NCBI GenBank assembly: GCA_958415245.1 | Contig: CATYYP010000035.1 | Span: 1-10,800 of the forward strand | Source of the DNA: Schaalia odontolytica | Lineage (GTDB): Bacteria; Actinomycetota; Actinomycetes; Actinomycetales; Actinomycetaceae | Reading direction: 5' to 3' | DNA: 10,800 nt | In this document: in pieces, positions 4,488-10,800 of the stretch | Numbering within the stretch: position 1 is the stretch's first letter | Layout of the letters: each line of letters starts with the position of its first letter | Notes under the pieces: model-generated | What the model was told of the DNA's origin: nothing | Databases searched by the model: none | Seen by the model: the letters and a program-made list of their open reading frames with translations, nothing else | Made by a program: the position numbers and the translations under genes

Positions 4488-7232
4488 ATGTCAGCGACGA
4501 AGCTCGTGATCGTGGAGTCTCCTGCGAAGGCAGCCACCATCGAGGGATACCTGGGTCCCGACTACCACGTGACCGCCTCGATCGGCCACATCCGCGACCT
4601 CCCGCAGCCCTCCGAGCTGCCCAAGGACATGAAGAAGGGGCCGTTCGGCCGCTTCGCCGTCAACGTGGATGATGGCTTTAAGCCCTACTACGTGGTGAAC
4701 CCGGACAAGAAGAAAAAGGTCACCGAACTCAAGAAGCTCCTCAAGGAGTCCGACGAACTCTATCTGGCAACTGATGAGGACCGCGAGGGTGAGGCCATCG
4801 CGTGGCACCTCCTGCAGGTTTTGAAGCCGAAGGTTCCCGTGCGCCGCATGGTGTTCCACGAAATTACGAAGGAAGCGATCCAGCGCGCCCTGGAGAACAC
4901 GCGCGACCTGGACACCGACCTCGTGGACGCGCAGGAGACCCGCCGCATCCTCGACCGCCTCTACGGCTACGAGGTGTCGCCCCTCCTGTGGCGCAAGATC
5001 CGCCCCTCCCTGTCGGCGGGGCGCGTGCAGTCGGTGGCCACGCGCCTCGTGGTCGCCAAGGAACGCGACCGCATGGCGCACGTGAGCGCCCAGTACTGGT
5101 CGATCGACACGGCGTTTACGTCGGCGGGCCAGGCTTTCGGCGCGCGCGTCTCCTCCGTGGACGGCCACTCGATTGCGACCGGCTCCGACTTCAGCGAGAA
5201 GGGCGAGCTGAGCGCGAAGGCGGCCAAGGCCGGCGTCCTCCACCTGGACGAGGCCACGGCCCGCGCCTACGCCCGCGCGCTGTCGGACGCCCCGGCCTCG
5301 GTCATCGACTCGGTGACCCGTAAGCCCTACCGCCGCCGCCCGGCCGCCCCCTTCACGACGTCGACCCTCCAGCAGGAGGCCTCGCGCAAGTTGCACTGGA
5401 ACGCGTCCTCGACGATGCGCACCGCCCAGTCCCTGTACGAGTCCGGTTACATCACCTACATGCGTACCGACTCCACGGCGCTGTCCAGCCAGGCGATCCA
5501 CGCCGCCCGCGAGCAAGCTACCCAGCTCTACGGGGCCGAGGCCGTGGCCGAGTCTCCGCGCCTGTACGGCACCACTTCGAAGGGCGCGCAGGAGGCGCAC
5601 GAGGCGATCCGTCCCGCCGGCGATCACTTCCGCACGCCGGGCGAGGTGGCCGGTTCCCTGTCGAAGCAGCAGCTGGCCCTGTACGACCTGATCTGGAAGC
5701 GCACGGTTGCCTCGCAGATGGCCGACGCTCTCGGCTACACGGCGACGATCCGCGTGCTCACCGGCATCGAGGTCGACGGCAAGCGTCACGACGTGATCTC
5801 CTCGGCCTCGGGCACGGTCATCACCTCCCCGGGCTTCCGCCTGGCCTACCAGGAGGGCCGCGACCAGGGGCGCTACGATGCGGAAAAGAACGACGCGGAG
5901 AAGACCCTGCCGGACGTTGCCGAGGGTGATCCCGCGACGCTGACCGAGGCCACCCCCGACGGCCACGAGACCCAGCCCCCGGGCCGCTACACGGAGGCCA
6001 CGCTCGTCAAGACCATGGAGGAGCTCGGCATCGGCCGTCCCTCCACCTACGCGGCCACCATCCAGACGATCGGGGACCGCGGGTACGTGACGCACCGCGG
6101 CCAGTACCTGGTGCCCACGTGGCTGGCCTTCTCCGTGACGCGCCTGCTCGAGGAGAACCTGGCGAACCTGGTCGACTATGACTTCACGGCCTCGATGGAG
6201 GGCGACCTGGACCGTATCGCTGCGGGTGAGGAGAACGGCACGGAGTTCCTGACCGGCTTCTTCTTCGGCCCCGACGGCACGGGTGAGAACGGCGGCCTGC
6301 GCCACGACGTCGCCTCCCTGGGTGACGACATCGACGCGCGCGCCGTCAACTCGATCGACCTGGGCCGCGGCGTGACGCTGCGCGTGGGTCGCTACGGCCC
6401 CTACATGGAAAAGGCCGACGGGACGCGCGCGAACGTGCCGCCGGAGGTCGCTCCTGACGAGCTGACGGACGAGCTGATCGATCAGCTCTTCTCCCGCGCC
6501 GCCGACGACGGCCGCGAGCTGGGCGTCGACCCTGCGACCGGTCACACGATCATCGTCAAGGATGGCCGCTACGGCCCCTACGTCACCGAGGTCCTGCCCG
6601 AGGCAGCCGAGGGCAGCGAGGAAGGGGTGAAGAAGACGAAGAAGGCGGCAGCCAAGCCTCGCACCGCCTCGCTGTTCAAGACCATGGACATCGCGACCGT
6701 CACCCTCGAGGACGCCCTGTCGCTGCTGTCCCTGCCGCGCGAGGTGGGCACGGACCCGGCCTCGGGCGAGGTCATCACTGCGCAGAACGGCCGCTACGGC
6801 CCCTATCTGAAGAAGGGCACGGACTCGCGCACGCTGTCCTCCGAGGACCAGCTGCTGACCATCACCCTGGACGAGGCCCTGGCCATTTACGCCCAGCCCA
6901 AGACGCGCGGCCGCGGCACGGCCCGCCCGCCGCTGCGCGAGTTCGGCGAGGACCCGATCTCGGGCAAGAAGGTCACCGTCAAGGACGGCCGTTTCGGCCC
7001 CTACGTAACGGATGGCGAGACCAACGTGACGGTGCCGCGCGCCGAGACGGTGGAGGATCTGACGGCCGAGCGCGCCTACGAGCTGTTGGCGGACAAGCGC
7101 GCCAAGGGCCCCGCCCCCAAGCGCACGCGCAAGACGGCCGCGAAGAAGACGACGACCAAGAAGACGACGGCCAAGAAGACCACCGCGAAGAAGACGGCCA
7201 CCAAGAAGGCCGCGACGAAGAAGGACAGCTGA
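4488..7232 (+). CDS. topA: DNA topoisomerase I (type IA)
   Basis: TopA relaxes negatively supercoiled DNA by cutting one strand through a tyrosine link; it needs Mg2+ in its Toprim domain. The 914-residue protein begins MSATKLVIVESPAKA, the family's usual start, with GGAAGG 8 nt upstream. The Toprim domain holds E10 and the acidic triad D96-x-D98-x3-E102 (TDEDREGE). The active-site Tyr is Y324 with R326 (YITYMRTDS). The central domain also shows RPSTYA and GYV segments typical of the family. The C-terminus has four GR(Y/F)GPY repeats at about residues 634, 693, 768 and 834 (topoisomerase C-terminal repeats) and no zinc-finger cysteines, as in other actinobacteria. The last 40 or so residues are Lys/Thr/Ala repeats (AKKTT type), a histone-like tail expected to help DNA binding and processivity. 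The stop TGA shares one base with the ATG of tmk, so the genes are probably translationally coupled. Confidence 0.98.
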   Translation: MSATKLVIVESPAKAATIEGYLGPDYHVTASIGHIRDLPQPSELPKDMKKGPFGRFAVNVDDGFKPYYVVNPDKKKKVTELKKLLKESDELYLATDEDREGEAIAWHLLQVLKPKVPVRRMVFHEITKEAIQRALENTRDLDTDLVDAQETRRILDRLYGYEVSPLLWRKIRPSLSAGRVQSVATRLVVAKERDRMAHVSAQYWSIDTAFTSAGQAFGARVSSVDGHSIATGSDFSEKGELSAKAAKAGVLHLDEATARAYARALSDAPASVIDSVTRKPYRRRPAAPFTTSTLQQEASRKLHWNASSTMRTAQSLYESGYITYMRTDSTALSSQAIHAAREQATQLYGAEAVAESPRLYGTTSKGAQEAHEAIRPAGDHFRTPGEVAGSLSKQQLALYDLIWKRTVASQMADALGYTATIRVLTGIEVDGKRHDVISSASGTVITSPGFRLAYQEGRDQGRYDAEKNDAEKTLPDVAEGDPATLTEATPDGHETQPPGRYTEATLVKTMEELGIGRPSTYAATIQTIGDRGYVTHRGQYLVPTWLAFSVTRLLEENLANLVDYDFTASMEGDLDRIAAGEENGTEFLTGFFFGPDGTGENGGLRHDVASLGDDIDARAVNSIDLGRGVTLRVGRYGPYMEKADGTRANVPPEVAPDELTDELIDQLFSRAADDGRELGVDPATGHTIIVKDGRYGPYVTEVLPEAAEGSEEGVKKTKKAAAKPRTASLFKTMDIATVTLEDALSLLSLPREVGTDPASGEVITAQNGRYGPYLKKGTDSRTLSSEDQLLTITLDEALAIYAQPKTRGRGTARPPLREFGEDPISGKKVTVKDGRFGPYVTDGETNVTVPRAETVEDLTAERAYELLADKRAKGPAPKRTRKTAAKKTTTKKTTAKKTTAKKTATKKAATKKDS
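7128..7226 (+). repeat. AAGAAG-rich tract coding the basic TopA tail
   Basis: The DNA consists of imperfect tandem units such as AAGAAGACGAC and AAGAAGACGGCC, giving Lys-Lys-Thr-Thr/Ala repeats at the TopA C-terminus. Such tracts vary in copy number between related strains. The end of the tract (AAGGA, 7221-7225) also serves as the ribosome binding site of tmk. Confidence 0.7.
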
Positions 7233-8032
7233 TGGCAGCGCGAGGAGTGTTCATCACCTTCGAAGGTGGCGACGGCTCGGGGAAGTCCACGCAGATCCAG
7301 TCGGTGCGCGACTGGTTTGAGAGCCGTGGCCGCGAGGTCATCGTCACCCGTGAGCCGGGCGGCACAGAGCTGGGCACGGAGATCCGTCGCCTCGTGCAAA
7401 ACGGCCCCGAGGACGTCGATGCGCGCACGGAGGCCCTCCTGTACGCAGCTGACCGCGCCTACCACGTCGCTACGGTCATCGCCCCCGCTCTCGAGCGCGG
7501 CGCGGTCGTGCTGGGGGACCGCTACATCGACTCCTCCCTGGCCTACCAGGGTGCGGCCCGCTCCCTCGGCGTGGACGAGATCGCCTCGCTGTCCGCGTGG
7601 GCGACCCGCGGCCTCTACCCGTCGCTGACGTTCCTCCTGGACCTGCCCCCGGAGGTCGGCGCGCGCCGCCGCACCGACGCCCCGGACCGCATGGAACGGG
7701 AGTCCATGGACTTCCACGAGCGCGTGCGCCACGAGTACCTGCGCCTCGCGGACGCCGAGCCCGACCGCATTGTCGTCATCGACGCGGTGGGCACGGTCGA
7801 CGAGGTCTTCTCCGAGATCCGCGGCGTCCTCGTCGAGCGCTTCGAGGGCGGCTCCGTCACGATCAACGAGGCCGACGACGCAGTGCCCGTGCCGGCTGAG
7901 GAGGCCCCGGCCTCGTCCTCTGAGGCCCCCGAGAAGCCGCGCGACAAGAGCGCGGACAAGGGCAGCGCCCGCAAGCCCGCCACCATGGTGGGAGCCCTGG
8001 GCGAGTCCCAGGGCGCGCTCTGGGATGAATGA
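7232..8032 (+). CDS. tmk: Thymidylate (dTMP) kinase with C-terminal extension
   Basis: Tmk phosphorylates dTMP to dTDP with ATP in the cytoplasm, an essential step in dTTP supply. The P-loop GGDGSGKST is at residues 12-20, the TREPGG motif at 39-44 and the DRY signature (GDRYIDSSLAYQG) at 95-107; a LID-region Arg-rich stretch (RRRTDAPDRME) follows. The catalytic core ends near residue 206 (RGVLVERF), the usual full length of the family. About 60 further residues form an extension rich in Ala, Pro, Glu and Lys, probably disordered, that ends with a defined-looking peptide (MVGALGESQGALWDE). The role of the tail is unknown. ATG 7232-7234 overlaps the topA stop (TGATG), with AAGGA 6 nt upstream. 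The end overlaps holB in the same way. Confidence 0.97.
   Translation: MAARGVFITFEGGDGSGKSTQIQSVRDWFESRGREVIVTREPGGTELGTEIRRLVQNGPEDVDARTEALLYAADRAYHVATVIAPALERGAVVLGDRYIDSSLAYQGAARSLGVDEIASLSAWATRGLYPSLTFLLDLPPEVGARRRTDAPDRMERESMDFHERVRHEYLRLADAEPDRIVVIDAVGTVDEVFSEIRGVLVERFEGGSVTINEADDAVPVPAEEAPASSSEAPEKPRDKSADKGSARKPATMVGALGESQGALWDE
7994..8014 (+). other. RNA hairpin just before the holB start
   Basis: GCCCTGGG (7994-8001) and CCCAGGGC (8007-8014) form a perfect 8-bp stem with a 5-nt loop. It lies inside the tmk tail codons, 14-17 nt before the holB start codon, where no good Shine-Dalgarno is seen. It could affect holB translation or transcript processing, but it may simply reflect codon choice; there is no U-run, so it is not a clear terminator. 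Confidence 0.4.
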
Positions 8033-9222
8033 TGAGCGTCTGGTCCTCGCTCGTCGGACAGGACGCGGCGGTCGCTAAGCTCAGCGAGGCCGCGGCGTCC
8101 GCCCGCGCGATCGTCGCCTCCCGAGGCGGCGCACGGGCCTCCGACGACGCGCGTTCCATGAGCCACGCCTGGCTTATCACCGGCCCTCCAGGGTCGGGGC
8201 GCTCCGTCGCCGCCCGCGCCTTCGCGGCCGCCCTGCAGTGCACGGGCGAGACCGTGGGGTGTGGCCAGTGCGCGGGATGTCGCACGACGATGGGCCGCAC
8301 GAACGCAGATGTCGTTTTCGCGGCCACCGAGACCTCGATCATTAACGTGGAGACCGCCCGTTCCCTCGTGCTGCAGGCGCAGTCCTCGCCCTCCCAGGGG
8401 CTGTGGCGCGTCATCGTCGTCGAGGACGCGGACCGCCTCGGCGAATCCGGCGCGAATGCCCTGCTCAAGGCCATCGAGGAGCCGCCCGAGCACACCGTGT
8501 GGCTGCTGTGCGCCCCCAGCCCCGAGGACATGATCGCGACGATCCGCTCGCGCTGCCGCCACCTCGGCCTGCGTATCCCCACCGCCAGCGCGGTCGCCGA
8601 CCTGCTCGTGCGTGAGGGCGTGGCCACCCCCGATGTCGCCCTGGAGGCCGCGCGCGCCGCCCAGTCGCACATCGGCCTGGCCCGAGCGCTCGCCCGCGAC
8701 CCCCAGATGCGCGTACGCCGCCGAGCCATCATCACCGCGCCCGCCTCGGTACGCAGCGTCGGCGAGGCCGTCATGGCCGCCGACCGCCTCCTCGAGACCG
8801 CGAAAGCCCAAGCCGACGCGCAGGTCAGCGAACGAAATGCCCGCGAAAAGGCCGAACTGATGCGACAGCTGGGCATGGATGAGGGCGAGAGCGCCACCAA
8901 GGCCTCGCGCACGATGATCCGCCAGCTCGAGGAGGACCAGAAGCGCCGCTCCAAGCGTGCCCTCACCGACGCGATCGACCGCGCCCTCATCGACCTGCTC
9001 GCGATCTACCGCGACGTCCTCATGGTCCAGGTGGGCGGGGACGGCGAACTCATCAACACAGACCTGTCCGACCTCGTGCACCAGATCGCCGAGGACTCCA
9101 CGCCTCGTCAGACCCTTGCGCGCGTCGACCACATCGAGACCGCGCGCAAGCGCCTCGTGTCAAACGGCAACCCCCTGCTGGTCTTGGAAGACATGGCGAT
9201 TTCGCTGCGCCCCCAAGCCTGA
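8032..9222 (+). CDS. holB: DNA polymerase III subunit delta' (clamp loader)
   Basis: The delta' subunit is part of the clamp-loader complex that places the beta sliding clamp on primed DNA. With the start MSVWSSLVGQ the protein has 396 residues; an ATG directly before it (8029) would add one Met and give a 4-nt instead of a 1-nt overlap with tmk. The Walker A-like loop is GPPGSGRS (51-58) with Arg in place of the usual Lys, fitting a non-hydrolysing delta' subunit. The zinc module has C70, C77, C80 and C83. The Walker B-like VIVVEDADRL is at 127-136, followed by LLKAIEEPPEHT and the SRC motif (173-175). Residues about 250-310 are a highly charged, probably coiled stretch often seen in actinobacterial versions. 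The last gene of the topA-tmk-holB operon; the next gene has its own promoter-like site. Confidence 0.95.
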   Translation: MSVWSSLVGQDAAVAKLSEAAASARAIVASRGGARASDDARSMSHAWLITGPPGSGRSVAARAFAAALQCTGETVGCGQCAGCRTTMGRTNADVVFAATETSIINVETARSLVLQAQSSPSQGLWRVIVVEDADRLGESGANALLKAIEEPPEHTVWLLCAPSPEDMIATIRSRCRHLGLRIPTASAVADLLVREGVATPDVALEAARAAQSHIGLARALARDPQMRVRRRAIITAPASVRSVGEAVMAADRLLETAKAQADAQVSERNAREKAELMRQLGMDEGESATKASRTMIRQLEEDQKRRSKRALTDAIDRALIDLLAIYRDVLMVQVGGDGELINTDLSDLVHQIAEDSTPRQTLARVDHIETARKRLVSNGNPLLVLEDMAISLRPQA

Positions 9223-9244
9223 AAACTGACCCGGCGTTTCTCCG

Positions 9245-9258
9245 TTACAATCGGGGCC
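9245..9258 (+). promoter_or_regulatory. Leaderless-type promoter (-10 element) of the secreted hydrolase
   Basis: GTTACAATCGGGGCC directly precedes the ATG at 9259. TACAAT (9246-9251) fits the -10 pattern and ends 7 nt before the start codon. The GGGG within this spacer is too close to ATG to act as a Shine-Dalgarno. Over 18 bases including ATG this differs at only two positions from the site before paralogue C. No clear -35 is seen. Confidence 0.55.
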
Positions 9259-10800
9259 ATGAAGACACGCTCCATTGCGGCCTGCGCCGTCGCAGTCCTC
9301 GCCGTCGTCGCGATCGTCCTGACCGTCGTCGGCTACTACGGAACCCAACGCAGGGGACCGGCCCCCTCGACGACGGCCTCGGCCACGTCCGCGCCGATCC
9401 CCGTGTCCGCGGGGTCCGTGCAGGCCTACTACGATCAGGCGATCGAGTGGGGCGTGTGCGCCGACGGCACCTTCGACACGTTCCAGGGCGTGAACTCCTC
9501 GGACGCCAGCGAGTACCAGTGCGCCTTCCTGAAGGCGCCGCTGGACTGGGAGAACCCCGACGGAGACCAGATCACGCTTGCGCTCGCGATCCACCGCTCC
9601 GGCACCGAGAATGCGCCCGCCCTGTTCATCAACCCGGGTGGCCCCGGCGGCGCCGTCGTCTCCTCCCTGCCGTACTACGCGACGCAGGGAATCGGCGAGG
9701 CCGTCGTCAAGGCCTACGACATCGTGGCCCTCGACCCGCGTGGCGTCGGCGACTCAACCCCCGTGTTCTGCACGACCGACGCCGAGCGCGACGAGCGTAA
9801 CGCCGGAGAGGACGAGGATGTCGATACCGGCGATGAGTCCCCGCAGTCCGCGGTTGCCTCTGCCCATGAGGACGCCCAAGAGGTCGCCGCGGGGTGCCGC
9901 GAACACTCTGGCAACCTGTACGAGCACATCGACACCGTGAGCGCTGCCCGCGACTTCGATATGGTGCGCGCGGTCCTCGGCCAGGAGAAGCTCAACCTCC
10001 TCGGATACTCCTACGGCACCTTCCTCGGCGCCACGTACGCGGGCCTCTTCCCCGAGCGCGTCGGCCGCTTCGTCCTCGACGGTGCCCTCGACCCCACCCT
10101 CAGCGTGGTCTAGGCCCTGCAGATGCGAGGCCTCGATGCCTCGCTCCAGCACTGGATCTCCGACTGCGCCACCCAGGCCACCTGCCCGATGGGACGCAAC
10201 CTCCAGGAAGGCATCGAGACTGTGCGTTCTTTCCTCGACTCCCTCGAGGACAACCCGATGCGCACGAACGACCCGAACCGCCCGCTCACCGAAAACCTGG
10301 CCGTCACAGCGCTGACCGGCGCCATGTACAACACCCAATGGTGGCCGCAGCTGACCCAGGCGTTTGGCATGGCGTGGCAGAAGGGGGACGGCAGCGGCCT
10401 GCTGGCCATCGCCGACACCCTCAACTCGCGCAACCCCGACGGCACCTACCAGGACAACTCCACGGACGCGATCAACGCGATCAACAATCTGGACTACACG
10501 CCCGAAGGCACTATCGAGCAGTGGGCCGCCCAGGTGGAGACGCTCAAGAAGGAACTGCCGATCCTCGGCAAGTACGTGGGCTACCCGTCGGCCGGCCTCG
10601 AGGCGTGGCCCACGAAGCACGTGCCCCGCTCGCGCATCACCGCGCAGGGAGCCGATCCCATCGTCGTCATCGGCACGACCCACGACCCGGCGACCCCCTA
10701 CTCGATGGCTCAGGGCCTGTCGGGCCAGCTCGCCAGCGGCGTCCTCGTCACCGTCGAAGGCTGGAACCACACCGCCTACCGACGCGGCGCCAACCAGTGC
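9259..10800 (+). pseudogene. Secreted alpha/beta hydrolase, SlpD/E-Tap peptidase type, interrupted by in-frame TAG (3' end beyond right edge)
   Basis: The family consists of secreted serine hydrolases (peptidase S33, alpha/beta hydrolase fold with a TAP-like C-terminal domain) that remove N-terminal peptides. The N-terminus (MKTRSIAAC..., hydrophobic residues about 7-27) is a signal peptide or anchor. The oxyanion loop NPGGPGG is at residues 125-131 and the nucleophile S251 lies in GYSYGT. At codon 285 (10111-10113), right after DGALDPTLSVV, stands TAG. The same frame then stays open for 229 more codons to the window edge and encodes the rest of the domain: DASLQHWISDC, the acid D476 in THDPATP and H504 in the GWNHTAY motif. 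Without readthrough the product has 284 residues and lacks the Asp and His of the triad, so it should be inactive. A C-to-T change from CAG or G-to-T from GAG would explain it. Sequencing error or suppression cannot be excluded. Downstream of holB this gene type is also found in Streptomyces. Confidence 0.85.

Noticed and set aside
4491..6545. 684-codon open frame on the minus strand opposite topA
   Set aside because: It runs antisense to an unmistakable topA with catalytic motifs. Long antisense frames are expected in high-GC coding DNA; its protein is rich in Arg, Gly and Val with no recognisable motif.
8181..8205. Walker A Lys-to-Arg change in HolB as a damaged ATPase
   Set aside because: Delta' subunits are known not to hydrolyse ATP and often have degenerate Walker A loops, so this is normal.
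7615..9132. 505-codon minus-strand frame opposite tmk and holB
   Set aside because: It spans two real genes and their junction in antisense, shows compositionally biased sequence and has no motif support.
10111..10113. Pyrrolysine-type use of TAG
   Set aside because: Nothing in the window (no pyl genes, no structural element) supports it, and such use is not expected in this group or enzyme family; a point mutation is simpler.
9754..10770. 338-codon minus-strand frame opposite the hydrolase
   Set aside because: The plus-strand frame encodes recognisable hydrolase motifs on both sides of the TAG; the minus frame is a shadow and does not explain the stop.

Overview
The window looks like a chromosomal segment of a high-GC actinobacterium. 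The family is probably Actinomycetaceae (Actinomyces/Schaalia type), but this rests on gene content and protein style rather than on a marker gene. Support comes from strong G/C at third codon positions, a TopA with four GRYGPY-type C-terminal repeats and a histone-like lysine tail instead of zinc fingers, TGA at all five confirmed gene ends, and the order topA-tmk-holB-secreted hydrolase, which I recall from Streptomyces and other actinobacteria.

Left part (1-4175, minus strand): three related genes for membrane-anchored beta-propeller-like proteins of unknown function. Transcription runs right to left: paralogue A (4175-2592), paralogue B (2595-1042), then a hairpin terminator (984-1032 region), then paralogue C (926 to beyond the left edge). 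A and B overlap by 4 nt (ATGA), so they form one operon. C has its own promoter-like element, nearly identical to the one in front of A. Each protein has a short cytoplasmic N-terminus, one membrane segment, and a large domain predicted to lie outside the membrane.

Middle (4176-4487): a divergent intergenic region. It holds the promoter-like element of paralogue A, the separated arms of a hairpin related to the one in front of paralogue C, a small inverted repeat, and the leader of topA.

Right part (4488-10800, plus strand): topA (DNA topoisomerase I), tmk (dTMP kinase, with an unusual C-terminal tail) and holB (DNA polymerase III delta' subunit) follow each other with 1-4 nt overlaps and look like one translationally coupled operon for DNA supercoiling, dTTP supply and clamp loading. 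After 36 nt, which carry a leaderless-type promoter, comes a secreted alpha/beta hydrolase of the SlpD/E-Tap peptidase family. It is interrupted by an in-frame TAG, while the same frame stays open with the rest of the catalytic triad to the right edge.

The most noteworthy observations are the nonsense codon in the hydrolase, the near-identical leaderless promoter motif at three unrelated or paralogous genes, and the duplicated hairpin-promoter-gene unit of the propeller family. I saw no tRNA, rRNA, CRISPR array or insertion sequence.
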